Shown here: piece by piece, positions 24,963 through 33,523 of the stretch
Layout: every line of letters starts with the position of its first letter
How positions within the stretch are numbered: position 1 is the stretch's first letter
From: Deltaproteobacteria bacterium
Lineage (GTDB): Bacteria; Myxococcota_A; UBA796; SXON01
Direction of reading: 5' to 3'
Assembly: GCA_014191855.1 (NCBI GenBank)
Contig: BJHF01000053.1
Coordinates: 1-45,500, forward strand
DNA length: 45,500 bases
The notes under the pieces: generated by a model
What the model was told of the DNA's origin: nothing
Database searches by the model: none
Seen by the model: only the letters and a program-made list of their open reading frames with translations
Position numbers and translations under genes: made by a program

Positions 24963-26801
24963 ATGTTGTTGCTCCTCGCTGCCGCCGCCTACGCCGCCGA
25001 CCCCCTGGCGGACGGCGCAACCCCCACGATCAACGCACAGACCTTCCGTCCGGCCATGGACTCCCATGAGTTCCTCCGTGTGGTCGACTCGGACCTCGCG
25101 GCCGAGGGCTTCACCGGCCGGGGCGTGCTCTCCTACACGCAGGATCCCCTCCAGTACACGAACTGGGAGGGCACGACCGAAACGCTCGTTGGCGGCGTAA
25201 TGCAGCTCGATGCGATGGCGGGTTGGACGAAGGGCCGCTTCCGCTTGGGCCTCGATATTCCCGTCGTACTCCGCAGCTTCGGCGGTCGCGACGGCGACGC
25301 CACGGGCCTCGGGGACGCGAGCATAGACGCCAAGCTCCGGCTGCTCGACCCCGCGAAGTCGCCGGTGGGCCTCGCGATGTCGGGCCGGGTAGGCATGCCC
25401 AGCGCGAGCACCGGCGGCGGCCTTGGCGCGGGCGGCTTCTGGGGTGAGGTTACGGTGAGCGGAGACAAGCACCTTGGCGACCGCCTCGACGCGGTGGTGA
25501 GCCTCGGCGTGGACTTCGCGCCGGAGCAGGAGCTCGAGAACGTGACGTGGGGTACCCGCGCCGAATTGCAGGCCGGTCTGGCCTATTCACTCTCGGCCCG
25601 CTCGGGCGTCGCGGTGGAGCTGTACACCGCGGGCGTGCTCTCCGACTTCGCGAATGAGCGCGCTCGTCCCACCGAACTTTTGGTGGGTGGCTGGACGCGC
25701 GTGGGCGAACGCCGCGGCCTGCTGGTGCACCCCGGGGTGGCTTTCGGCCTCAACGACGCCGTGACCACCCCGAGCTTCCGCGCCCTGCTCTCCATCGGTT
25801 GGGACCCGCTCGCGCCAAAAGCGCCGCCTGACCGCGACAAGGACGGCGTGGCCGACGGCGTGGATACCTGCCCCGACGCGCCGGAGGATGTCGATGGCTT
25901 CGCGGATACCGACGGGTGTGCCGAGCGCGCGCGCGTCACGGTTACCGTGCTGGACACCGACGGCATGCCGGTTCCTGATGCGGTTTGGAGCATCGAGGGA
26001 ACCGCCACAAGCGGAAAGTCGGGGGAAGGGGTTGAGCTTCCGGCGGGGGAGCAGATGTTCGTGACTGGCGAGGTGAACCTGGTTTCCACGATACCGGGCG
26101 GCGGCGCCGCGGCCGTTGAGCTGCGGGTGCCGGCGCCGCGTGGCGGGCTGGCCGTTGAGGTGGTCGACGGGAAGGGCAAGCCGGTTCCCGGCGCGAAGTG
26201 GGCCGCGAAAGGTCCGATTGACGTGCCGCTGCGCGATCCGGGAACCCTTGCCGTGCGCCCCGGTGCCTACGAGTTGATCGGCCGCGCCGAGGGCTACCGC
26301 CCCGGGCGGGCGTCCGTGACCGTCGTGAAAGACGGATCGGTGAGCCTGAAGTTGGAGATGCTGCCCGCGAAGGCGGCGCTGAAGGCGGAGAAGATCGAGA
26401 TCAAGGACTCGGTGTACTTCGAAACGGGCAAGACTGTGATCAAGCCGGAGAGCTTCGCGCTGCTCGACGAGGTGGCCGACATCCTCAACGAGCACCCCGA
26501 GCTGACGAAAATCAAGATCGAGGGGAATACGGATTCGCGTGGCGATGCGAAGGACAACCTGAAGTTGTCGCAGGGGCGCGCTGAGTCGGTGAAGACGTAC
26601 CTGGCGGGGAAGGGGGTGGCCGCGGCTCGCCTGGAGGCGATCGGGTACGGCGAGAGCAAGCCGCTGGTGAAGGAGAAGGGCGCGGCAGACCAGGCGAAGA
26701 ACCGGCGCGTGGACTTCGTGGTGGCGGAGCGGTCGGATGGGGCGGTGGTTGCGCCGGTGAAGTTGATCGAGACGCCCGGGGACAAGCCGAAGGAGAAGTA
26801 G
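24963..26801 (+). CDS. OmpA-family outer-membrane protein with Ca-binding linker
   Basis: 612-aa protein. A signal peptide (MLLLLAAAAYAA) precedes an N-terminal beta-barrel-like region to about residue 280 (GRFRLGLDIPVVLRSFGG, LVGGWTRVGERRGLLVHPGVAFGL). A short TSP3-like unit follows (DRDKDGVADGVDTCPDAPEDVDGFADTDGC), then two carboxypeptidase-regulatory-like beta-domains. The last about 130 residues are an OmpA/peptidoglycan-binding domain (DSVYFETGKTVIKPES, KIEGNTDSRGDAKDNLKLSQGRAESV, NRRVDFVV). It should link the outer membrane to peptidoglycan. It starts 31 bp after the large repeat protein and is probably co-transcribed. The frame upstream of 24963 overlaps that gene and is discarded. Confidence 0.92.
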   Translation: MLLLLAAAAYAADPLADGATPTINAQTFRPAMDSHEFLRVVDSDLAAEGFTGRGVLSYTQDPLQYTNWEGTTETLVGGVMQLDAMAGWTKGRFRLGLDIPVVLRSFGGRDGDATGLGDASIDAKLRLLDPAKSPVGLAMSGRVGMPSASTGGGLGAGGFWGEVTVSGDKHLGDRLDAVVSLGVDFAPEQELENVTWGTRAELQAGLAYSLSARSGVAVELYTAGVLSDFANERARPTELLVGGWTRVGERRGLLVHPGVAFGLNDAVTTPSFRALLSIGWDPLAPKAPPDRDKDGVADGVDTCPDAPEDVDGFADTDGCAERARVTVTVLDTDGMPVPDAVWSIEGTATSGKSGEGVELPAGEQMFVTGEVNLVSTIPGGGAAAVELRVPAPRGGLAVEVVDGKGKPVPGAKWAAKGPIDVPLRDPGTLAVRPGAYELIGRAEGYRPGRASVTVVKDGSVSLKLEMLPAKAALKAEKIEIKDSVYFETGKTVIKPESFALLDEVADILNEHPELTKIKIEGNTDSRGDAKDNLKLSQGRAESVKTYLAGKGVAAARLEAIGYGESKPLVKEKGAADQAKNRRVDFVVAERSDGAVVAPVKLIETPGDKPKEK

Positions 26802-26819
26802 CGGCCGACGTGGGAGCGT

Positions 26820-26887
26820 GTAGCGGCCGACCCCCGTGTCGGCCGATTCGGGGCGGCGAACGGGCGGGCACGGGGACCCGCCCCTAC
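26820..26887. repeat. REP-like paired hairpins between convergent genes
   Basis: CGGCCGAC (26824-26831) pairs with GTCGGCCG (26838-26845). GGGCGGG (26862-26868) pairs with CCCGCCC (26877-26883). The pair is bracketed by GTAG and CTAC, and an extra GTAGCGGCCGAC copy lies 22 bp upstream at 26798. The composition resembles interspersed palindromic repeats found between genes of many GC-rich bacteria. Here it may also act as a bidirectional terminator. Confidence 0.65.
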
Positions 26888-28029
26888 AACCCCGACCACT
26901 TCCAGATAATTTCCTTCATGATCTCGCTCGATCCCCCGCCGATCGGCAAGATCCGCACGTCCCGGTAGGCGCGAGCGATGTCGTATTCTTCCGTGAAGCC
27001 GTAGCCGCCGTGGAATTGCAGACACTCGTAGGCCACCTTCTGCGCGAGGTCGCCAGCGAACAGCTTGGCCATGCTGATCTCGAGCGTGGCATCTTCGCCG
27101 CCATTCATCTTGTCGAGCGCATGATAGGTCAGCATCTGCGCCGCCTTCACCTGGGTGAGCAGCTCCGCAAACTTGTGTCGCCACACCTGGAAGTTGAGGA
27201 TTGGGCGCCCAAATGCGGTGCGTGATTTGCCGTACTCGATGGCGTCGTTGAGTTGAACCTCCATGCCGCTGGTGGCCATGAGCGCGCCCACGAGCCGCTC
27301 CCCCTGGAAGTTCTTCATGATGTAGAAGAAGCCCGCGTTCTCCTGCCCGAGCAGATAGCGGCGCGGGATCCGGCAGTTGTCGAAGTGCAGCAGCGAGCTG
27401 TCGACTGAACGCGTGCCGAGCTTGTCGAACTTCTTGCCGACGCTGAAGCCGGGGGTGTCCGTGGGGAAGATGACGAGCGAGATCCCCGCATGACTCGGAC
27501 CGCCGGTGCGGACGGCGAGGATGATGAAGTCGGCGAACGCGCCGTTGGTGATGAAGGTCTTGGCGCCGTTGATCACGTAGTCGCCGCCATCGGTTCGGGC
27601 GGTGGTGGTGATGCTGGCGACATCGCTCCCGGCGTTGGGCTCCGTGATGCCCAGGGCGCCGATCCGCTCCGCGGCGAACGCGGGGCGCAGGAATTCCTCG
27701 CGTTGTTCGTCGGTGCCGATCTCGGCGATCACCGGCGTGGAGATGTCGGTGTGCACGAAGATGCTCATGGTCACGCCGCCGTTGCGGCAGTACGCCAGCT
27801 CCTCCACCATCGCGGCGTGGGCCCACCAGTCGAGGCCGGCCCCGCCCCACTTTTCGGGGAAGCGGATGCCGAGCAGGCCGAGATCGGCCATTTTCTTGAG
27901 GATCTCGCGGGCGGGCCACTCCCCCGCGTCGTCCCACTCCTTTCGGAAGGGGTAGAGCTCCTTCATCACGAAGTCGCGAACGGTGCGGCGAAGGAGCGTG
28001 TGCTCCTCGGTGAACGGGGGAAACGCCAT
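26884..28029 (-). CDS. Acyl-CoA dehydrogenase
   Basis: 381-aa flavoprotein that introduces a double bond into acyl-CoA and passes electrons to ETF. The family signatures [16 protein letters not shown] (FAD contact) and [18 protein letters not shown] are clear. The usual catalytic Glu of the short/medium-chain enzymes (in YEGTSEI) is absent: residues 363-370 read IGGGSSEI. Glu244 in [10 protein letters not shown] sits where isovaleryl- and long-chain dehydrogenases carry their catalytic Glu, so a branched- or long-chain substrate is likely (inference). The start at 28029 gives normal family length. It lies 36 bp downstream of the MopE/lectin gene on the same strand. Together with two acyl-CoA synthetases it points to active fatty-acid use. 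Confidence 0.93.
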   Translation of the reverse strand: MAFPPFTEEHTLLRRTVRDFVMKELYPFRKEWDDAGEWPAREILKKMADLGLLGIRFPEKWGGAGLDWWAHAAMVEELAYCRNGGVTMSIFVHTDISTPVIAEIGTDEQREEFLRPAFAAERIGALGITEPNAGSDVASITTTARTDGGDYVINGAKTFITNGAFADFIILAVRTGGPSHAGISLVIFPTDTPGFSVGKKFDKLGTRSVDSSLLHFDNCRIPRRYLLGQENAGFFYIMKNFQGERLVGALMATSGMEVQLNDAIEYGKSRTAFGRPILNFQVWRHKFAELLTQVKAAQMLTYHALDKMNGGEDATLEISMAKLFAGDLAQKVAYECLQFHGGYGFTEEYDIARAYRDVRILPIGGGSSEIMKEIIWKWSGL

Positions 28030-28065
28030 GCGGGAAGCTATCGCGCCCTCAGGGCGCGGGGCCGC

Positions 28066-29364
28066 TCAGAGCTCGCAGATGAACGGGTAGCTCGACTCGC
28101 AGCTCGCCATCGCCCAGTCCCCGCGCCGTCCCCCGTTGTTGGTGATCGCACAATCGAGGCTGTCGCTGCCGGAAGGCTCGGACGAAGCCCAGCTATCGTA
28201 GCCCACGCTCGAGCCGTTGGTCCACACGTAGTCGCCCTCGGTGTCCCGGTCGTTGGCGCCGATCCAGGTGGCGCGCTGGGTGAGATCGGCGATGTCATCG
28301 TTCTCGGAGGCGGAGCTGATGAAGGCGAGCATGCCGCCGAGATCGTCGCAAGCGGCTTCCGCGAGCGGCCAGGTGGTGTTGGAGGAGCAGACGAGGTAGG
28401 TCGAGGAGGCCGTACACCCGAAACACTCGGGTAGCTCATCGGTTTTATCGTTGCAATCGTTGTCCAAGGCATCGCAGGACTCGACCCCTCCGGGGTGGGC
28501 CGCCGCGCTGGACTCGTCGCAGTCTCCATCGCAGAGCGTGTAGCCGTCACCGTCGGCGTCGTCGTATTCGAGCGTGGTTGCGTCGCAGTCGTTGTTCTTG
28601 CCGTCGCAGACCTCGACCGCGCCGGCGAACACGTCGGCATCCGTGTCGTCGCAGTCCCCGGCGCAGGTGGAGACGCCGTCGGCGTCGAGATCGTAGGGTT
28701 CGTCGATGCGGCCGTCGCAGTTGTTGTCGACGCCGTCGCAGCGGTCCGCAGCGGCAGGCCCCACGTCGGGATCGTCGTCATCGCAGTCGCCCGCGCAGGC
28801 GCTCACGCCGTCTCCGTCGAAGTCCCAGAGCTCGTCGACGGCGCCGTCGCAGTCGTTGTCCACCGCGTCGCACGCTTCGGCGGCGCCGGGGAACACGAAG
28901 GCGTCTGCGTCGTCGCAATCGTCGCAGGCCTCCGCGCCGTCGCCGTCGCCGTCGCCATTGTCGATCTCGCCGTCGCAGTCATTATCGGCGTAGTCGCAGA
29001 CTTCCTGGGCACCAGGATGCGTCTCTGCGTCGCCGTCGTTGCAGTCCCACATGCCCGGGAGGGTGTAGCAGAGGCCCGCATCGTCGTAGCCGTCGTCGTC
29101 GAGGTCGTAGTTCCCATCGTCTACGTCACCGTCGCAATTGTTGTCGATGCCATCGCACGCTTCGGTTGCCGCGGGGTGAATGTCGGCGTCGTACGGCTTA
29201 CAATCGCTTGCGTCCACGGTGCCGTCATGATCGGCGTCGTGCTGATAAGGATCGATCGTGGTCGGCCCCTCCGGCTCCTTCTCTGCGGTCGACGACACCC
29301 CCGTGTCGATGCAGGCCAGAAAACAAAGCGCGACGAACATCCGGCGAAGTGTACATCGATCCAT
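28066..29364 (-). CDS. Lipoprotein with MopE-type repeats and C-type lectin domain
   Basis: 432 aa from ATG 29364 (leader MDRCTLRRMFVALCFLAC; AAGGTG lies upstream). ATG 29340 is an alternative that removes eight residues. Residues of about 40-320 carry Cys-rich MopE-type metal-binding units repeated about eight times (CDGIDNNCDGDVDDG, CDYADNDCDGEIDNG, CDAVDNDCDGAVDEL). The last about 110 residues form a C-type-lectin-like domain: WPLAEAACDDLGGMLAFI, WIGANDRDTEGDYVWTNG, WASSEPSGSDSLDCAI, WAMASCESSYPFICEL. The conserved Cys and the EPS/DCA calcium-site segments are present. It probably binds carbohydrate at the cell surface. Its start lies back to back with the divergent amidotransferase gene. 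Confidence 0.87.
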   Translation of the reverse strand: MDRCTLRRMFVALCFLACIDTGVSSTAEKEPEGPTTIDPYQHDADHDGTVDASDCKPYDADIHPAATEACDGIDNNCDGDVDDGNYDLDDDGYDDAGLCYTLPGMWDCNDGDAETHPGAQEVCDYADNDCDGEIDNGDGDGDGAEACDDCDDADAFVFPGAAEACDAVDNDCDGAVDELWDFDGDGVSACAGDCDDDDPDVGPAAADRCDGVDNNCDGRIDEPYDLDADGVSTCAGDCDDTDADVFAGAVEVCDGKNNDCDATTLEYDDADGDGYTLCDGDCDESSAAAHPGGVESCDALDNDCNDKTDELPECFGCTASSTYLVCSSNTTWPLAEAACDDLGGMLAFISSASENDDIADLTQRATWIGANDRDTEGDYVWTNGSSVGYDSWASSEPSGSDSLDCAITNNGGRRGDWAMASCESSYPFICEL

Positions 29365-29950
29365 GCGGGCGCACCTTCTCGATCTCAACGCGGGCCACCC
29401 GAATCGGGGCACACCGGCCCTGCGCGTGCTGCTTGCGGCGGCAGGCTACGAAGTGGAGGAGATGAACGTTCGAGGCGGTGAAGCGCTCCCCATCTCCGAT
29501 TCGAACCTGTGGGTGCTCGGCGGCGGCCCCGGCTCTCCGATGGAGCCCGGGCCGTGGCGGGAGCCGCTGTTCGCGGCGCTTCGGGCGCGCGTGGAGGCCG
29601 ACCTTCCCACGCTCTGCATCTGTTATGGCTTCGAGTGCTTGGGGCTCGCGATGGGGGCGGCACTTCGGGAGCTGGAAGTGGAGCGTGAAGGCATCTTTCC
29701 GGTGGTGATCGCGGAGTCCGATGCCGCGCTGGACGGGTTGAACGGTGCCGGGGCTTACGAGCGCCGCCGCTGGGGTGTGTTTGGCCACTTCGGCAGGGTG
29801 ATCGCCCGGGGTCCGGAGGGGGACGTGTCGGGAGTGCGCCTCGGCCATCGGGTGCTCGGCGTCATCTTCCATCCCGAGGCCGACCTGGGCCCAGAAACGG
29901 CAGCGGTGTACGCCGCGGTCGTACCGCGCTATCTCGCCGCCCTTCGATGA
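29363..29950 (+). CDS. Class-I glutamine amidotransferase-like protein
   Basis: 195-aa cytoplasmic protein of the GATase-1 fold. The nucleophile elbow is CICYGFECLGLA, the oxyanion region LWVLGGGPGSPMEPG, and the catalytic His-Glu pair lies in VIFHPEAD. Such domains release ammonia from glutamine for a partner synthase or act as gamma-glutamyl hydrolases. It stands alone, so the partner is unknown. ATG 29363 interlocks with the divergent start codon at 29364. The longer frame from 29258 would run over the neighbour. Its stop overlaps the methyltransferase ATG at 29947. Confidence 0.87.
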   Translation: MRAHLLDLNAGHPNRGTPALRVLLAAAGYEVEEMNVRGGEALPISDSNLWVLGGGPGSPMEPGPWREPLFAALRARVEADLPTLCICYGFECLGLAMGAALRELEVEREGIFPVVIAESDAALDGLNGAGAYERRRWGVFGHFGRVIARGPEGDVSGVRLGHRVLGVIFHPEADLGPETAAVYAAVVPRYLAALR

Positions 29951-31074
29951 AGCGCCTCACCCTCACCGCCGACACCGTGGGCCCCGTGGGGCGCGGCCAT
30001 CCGTGGGTGTACCACGACGGCGTGCACGGCAAGGCCGAGGTGGGGGAGGGCGTAGAGCTGCTGGACACCCGCGGGAAACGAGTCGCCTACGGGATTTTTG
30101 ACGAGGGCACGATCGCGGTTCGGGTGCTCGGGCGGGATGTGCTGCCGATTCCGGAGCTCCTGAGGGCGCGACTCAAGCTGGCCTGGTCGCGCCGGGCGCT
30201 GGTGGCGGGAGACACCGACACCTTTCGCGTGTGCAACGGAGAGGGCGACGGGCTGGGCGGCCTGGTGGTGGACCGCTACGGCGAGGTGCTCGTCGTGCGG
30301 CTCTACAGCAAGGCGTGGGAGCGGCACCTCGGCACGATCGTGGACGTGCTGATGCCCATGACGGGCGCGCGAACGGTGTTTCGGCGCTTTGGCGTTGGGC
30401 GGGTGGACGACAAGCAGGGCGGCGAGACGCTTCGGGGGCCGGAGCCCGCCGACGTGGTGGTCGTGAAGGAGCATGGGATGAAGCTCCTCGTACGGGTGCG
30501 GGAGGGTCAGAAGACCGGGTTGTTCCTGGACCAGCGCGAACATCGGCGCCTCATCCGGGAATGGGCATCGGAGCGGGTCGTCGTGAACCTGTTCAGCTAC
30601 AACGGGGGTTTCTCGGTGGCCGCGGCGTTGGGCGGAGCGAAACGGGTCACCTCGGTGGACGTGGCGGAGGCCGCGATCGCGGACGCCCGCGAGAACTTCC
30701 GGCTCAACGGCCTGGATCCGAGCGCACACGCTTTCGTCGCGACCGATGCGTTCACGTACGTTGCCGAGCCCAGCGATCTCGTCATCGTCGATCCGCCGTC
30801 GCTCACGCACGCCGCGAAGGCCGACACCGCGGCGCGCGCCGCCTACAAGAGCCTCCATCGGCACGTCGCCACGTATGCGACCGATCTCGTCGCGACGTCA
30901 AGCTGTACCGCCCGGCTCACGGGGGAGCGCTGGGAGGAAGCAGTTCGGGAGGGCCTCGGCGGCGGTTGGGCTTCGATGCACCGCTCGGGCGAGCCTGTCG
31001 ATCATCCGGTGGCCATCGCCCACCCCGAGGGCCGTTACCTGAAGTTCGCGTTGTACGGCCGCCTCGGTCGCTGA
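29947..31074 (+). CDS. SAM-dependent rRNA methyltransferase, RlmI-like
   Basis: 375-aa class I methyltransferase of the RlmI/YccW type, which methylates C5 of a 23S rRNA cytosine. An N-terminal PUA-like domain (RGHPWVYHDG...GEGVELLD) precedes a substrate-recognition domain (VREGQKTGLFLDQREHR). The SAM-binding motif is VVNLFSYNGGFSVAAALGGA, with a later acidic SVDVAEAAI; the motif-IV equivalent is VIVDPPSL, and ATSSCTARL carries the Cys likely to form the covalent intermediate. ATG 29947 overlaps the amidotransferase stop, so the two genes are coupled. Assignment to the exact rRNA position is by homology only. Confidence 0.9.
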   Translation: MKRLTLTADTVGPVGRGHPWVYHDGVHGKAEVGEGVELLDTRGKRVAYGIFDEGTIAVRVLGRDVLPIPELLRARLKLAWSRRALVAGDTDTFRVCNGEGDGLGGLVVDRYGEVLVVRLYSKAWERHLGTIVDVLMPMTGARTVFRRFGVGRVDDKQGGETLRGPEPADVVVVKEHGMKLLVRVREGQKTGLFLDQREHRRLIREWASERVVVNLFSYNGGFSVAAALGGAKRVTSVDVAEAAIADARENFRLNGLDPSAHAFVATDAFTYVAEPSDLVIVDPPSLTHAAKADTAARAAYKSLHRHVATYATDLVATSSCTARLTGERWEEAVREGLGGGWASMHRSGEPVDHPVAIAHPEGRYLKFALYGRLGR

Positions 31075-31153
31075 GCCGTGCCCGGGGAGAGAACGATAGC
31101 GCCCCGCGGTTGATCCGAAAGCGAGGCGTTGGTGGTACCCTGCGAGGGCCCTG

Positions 31154-32035
31154 ATGATTCTCGCCCTGACCCACCTCGCGTTTGCCGCGGCGCCGCCCCC
31201 CATCGTGGGTGGCGCTTCTGCGGCCGACCTGGACGAGGTTGTGTTGTTGTACATCACCAATGACATGGGCGAGTACGGCGCAACGTGCACCGGCACCGTG
31301 ATCTCGCCGACCTGGGTGCTCACGGCCGCGCACTGCGTCGTGAGCGCCGGTTGGTATCAGGTGGGCCACGTGTACGTGAGCACGGCGGACGACTTCGAGA
31401 GCTCCTCCGCCCACAACGGCGTCGAGGCGTTGAATTGGACCGCCCACACCGGGTACGACGCCACGAGCAGCCACGACGACATGGCGATGGTTGAGCTGCC
31501 GAACGCGCTGGGCGTGCAGCCGATGCCCCTCTCCCCAGAAGCGCCGACGGACGCCGAAAAGGGTGAGGATTTTCGCATCGTGGGCTACGGGGCGGTGAGC
31601 GATTACGACTACAACACGAACCCGACGCGCAGACAAGCCGACGTTCCTCTTTACGATTTTGACGGCTACCTGCTCTACACATACGACCCCGACGCCGGCA
31701 AGAACGCCTGCTATGGCGACTCGGGCGGCCCGATGCTGCGGCTCTACGATGACGGCACGACCGCCCTCGCCGCCGTGATGGACTACGTGAGCGGTTGCGA
31801 CGCGGGGGGGCTCGGCGCTTCTCGCATCGACCAGGACATCGACTGGATCGGGGAGTTCACGGCCGGCTACACGATCCACAAGGCCTCGGAGCAAGGGGAG
31901 GATCCGGAGCCCGAAGACACCGCGGAGGACGTGATCGTGTTGGAGAACGGCTGCTCGTCGGCCAGGATGGCGCCGCTCGGGTGGGCCGCGTTCGGCGCGG
32001 TGGTAGTCGCCAGTCTGCGGCGTCAGAGGCGGTAG
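31154..32035 (+). CDS. Secreted trypsin-like serine protease, MYXO-CTERM-like tail
   Basis: 293-aa S1-family protease. A short signal peptide ends near Ala13, followed by PPPIVGGASA, the activation-type N-terminus. The triad is His60 (LTAAHC), Asp109 (HDDMAMVEL) and Ser190 (CYGDSGGP). After an Asp/Glu-rich linker the protein ends CSSARMAPLGWAAFGAVVVA then LRRQRR, the Cys/helix/basic pattern of a sorting tail, so the enzyme is probably surface-held or released after processing. No propeptide longer than a few residues is visible. It ends 13 bp into the convergent membrane-protein gene (shared 32023-32035). Confidence 0.92.
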   Translation: MILALTHLAFAAAPPPIVGGASAADLDEVVLLYITNDMGEYGATCTGTVISPTWVLTAAHCVVSAGWYQVGHVYVSTADDFESSSAHNGVEALNWTAHTGYDATSSHDDMAMVELPNALGVQPMPLSPEAPTDAEKGEDFRIVGYGAVSDYDYNTNPTRRQADVPLYDFDGYLLYTYDPDAGKNACYGDSGGPMLRLYDDGTTALAAVMDYVSGCDAGGLGASRIDQDIDWIGEFTAGYTIHKASEQGEDPEPEDTAEDVIVLENGCSSARMAPLGWAAFGAVVVASLRRQRR

Positions 32036-33498
32036 AGCGCGAGGTCGCCTTCACGGGCGATGAGCGTGGCGCCAGCCGCGACGAGCGCCGCCTCGAACGC
32101 ATCGGCGTCGCGCTCCAGCAAGTCGCGATGCACGAGCACTTCGTCCACCCCGGCGGTGCGGGCGGCGTCGAGATCGAGGGGCTGGTTTGGCGCGTGGAGC
32201 AGGGGGTCCCAGCTCGCGAAAGCGGCGAGCCAGGGGGCGTTCCGGCCACCCGCGATGCCGTTGAAGTCGAGCGTCCACGGCGACGAGGCGTGGTGGGAGA
32301 GCTGAGCGTACAGAAACCACCGGGCGCGGGGGCGGGAGGCGTTGGGTTTGCCGGGCGTCATCGCGACGGGGCCGGGAATCTCCAGCAGCGTGTCGGCGGC
32401 AACCGTGGCGTAGATCGCGGGGAGATCCGCGGGCGCGGACGGAACGACGGGCTCGATGGGCGAGAGAAGGAGGCCCTCGAGGAACGGGAGCGCCGCGAGC
32501 AGCGGGCGTTTGCGGCGCGCCGCGGTTTCGGCGACGAGCGGGGCGAGGCACAGGAGCGTGCCCGCGTGCCAACGGTAGGGGAAACGCACCATTTCCAGCA
32601 CGGGCAGATCCCACCAGGGGCCGCGGCCCGTGGAGAGGATCGCGCAGGCGACGGCACCGAGGGCCCAGAGCGGCCGGCGGCGCGCGGAGGGAAAGGCGAG
32701 GGCGACGGCGGCGAACCCGACGTAGGTGGTGAGCGCGAAGGGGTTGAGGCCGGGGGTGAGGCCGGGAACGGGGAACCAGAGCGGCGCGCCCATCGCGACG
32801 CGGACCACGGGATCGAGCGGGGTGTTGCCGCCAAAGGCATGGGTGAACGCCCAGAGCGCGGGGGTGGCGAGCAGCAGTCCCAGGATGCTGATCCACGCGG
32901 TGCGGTAGCGGGCGCCGAGCACGACGGCGAGGAGGCAGGCGACCATCCCGAGGTACCAACTCGACAGGATCGTGAGGGCAAAGGCGGAGATCGCCGCGAC
33001 CGGGCGGTTTCGGACGACCATCCAGGCCCACAGCGCGAGTGCCCAGCCGTCGGTTCCTTCCACGATCCCCTCAACCGCGTAGCCGTGGAAGAAGGGCGAG
33101 GCCCCGTAGAGCAGGGCGCCGCCGAGCGCCGCGAGGGGGGCGTGGTTCAGGGCGCGCAGGAAGCCGAAGGCGCAGAGGACCGTCGCTGCGCGTGCCGCGA
33201 TGAGCGTTGCGACGTAGGCGGCGACGGGGCCGAACGTGGCCCAAACCGGCCAGCCGGCGAGGCCGTGGAGCGGGCTGGAGTAGTAAAAGCCGATGCCCTC
33301 CGGCGCGCCCATCCGCGCGGTGTGCGTGACGATCGCGGGGAGGGAAGCGCAGAACACGTCGAGGCCCCAGATCGACGGGTAGAGGTCGGTGTAGGGCTGG
33401 CCGGGAATTGCGCGGGCAAGAAGGGCCGGGAGCAACGGCACGACGGCCCAGGTGAGGGCGACGACGAACGCGAGAGGCCAGCCCGGGGAGCGGAGCAC
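32023..33498 (-). CDS. Polytopic membrane protein, glycosyltransferase/YfhO-like layout
   Basis: 491-aa protein with 10-12 predicted membrane helices in the first about 370 residues (WPLAFVVALTWAVVPLLPAL, APLAALGGALLYGASPFF, ISAFALTILSSWYLGMVACLL, GLLLATPALWAFTH). A soluble C-terminal region contains DAARTAGVDEVLVHRDLLE. The periplasmic loop after helix 1 holds acidic residues (YTDLYPSIWGLD), as in GT-C-type transferases that take polyprenol-linked sugars. That similarity is general. GTG 33498 is chosen because the longer frame to 34278 lies over the divergent CobT-like gene. Only about 25 bp separate the two starts. Confidence 0.75.
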   Translation of the reverse strand: MLRSPGWPLAFVVALTWAVVPLLPALLARAIPGQPYTDLYPSIWGLDVFCASLPAIVTHTARMGAPEGIGFYYSSPLHGLAGWPVWATFGPVAAYVATLIAARAATVLCAFGFLRALNHAPLAALGGALLYGASPFFHGYAVEGIVEGTDGWALALWAWMVVRNRPVAAISAFALTILSSWYLGMVACLLAVVLGARYRTAWISILGLLLATPALWAFTHAFGGNTPLDPVVRVAMGAPLWFPVPGLTPGLNPFALTTYVGFAAVALAFPSARRRPLWALGAVACAILSTGRGPWWDLPVLEMVRFPYRWHAGTLLCLAPLVAETAARRKRPLLAALPFLEGLLLSPIEPVVPSAPADLPAIYATVAADTLLEIPGPVAMTPGKPNASRPRARWFLYAQLSHHASSPWTLDFNGIAGGRNAPWLAAFASWDPLLHAPNQPLDLDAARTAGVDEVLVHRDLLERDADAFEAALVAAGATLIAREGDLALYRL

Positions 33499-33523
33499 GT
33501 GGCGGCAGCATAAGCCGCCGCCG

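Noticed and set aside
22422..25472. 1,016-codon minus-strand open frame opposite the repeat gene
   Set aside because: Arg/Pro/His-rich shadow of GAC-rich repeats; the plus-strand gene has a signal peptide, repeats and sorting tail.
31795..33513. 572-codon plus-strand open frame over the membrane-protein gene
   Set aside because: Glu/Arg/Gly-rich antisense of membrane helices; no start signal.
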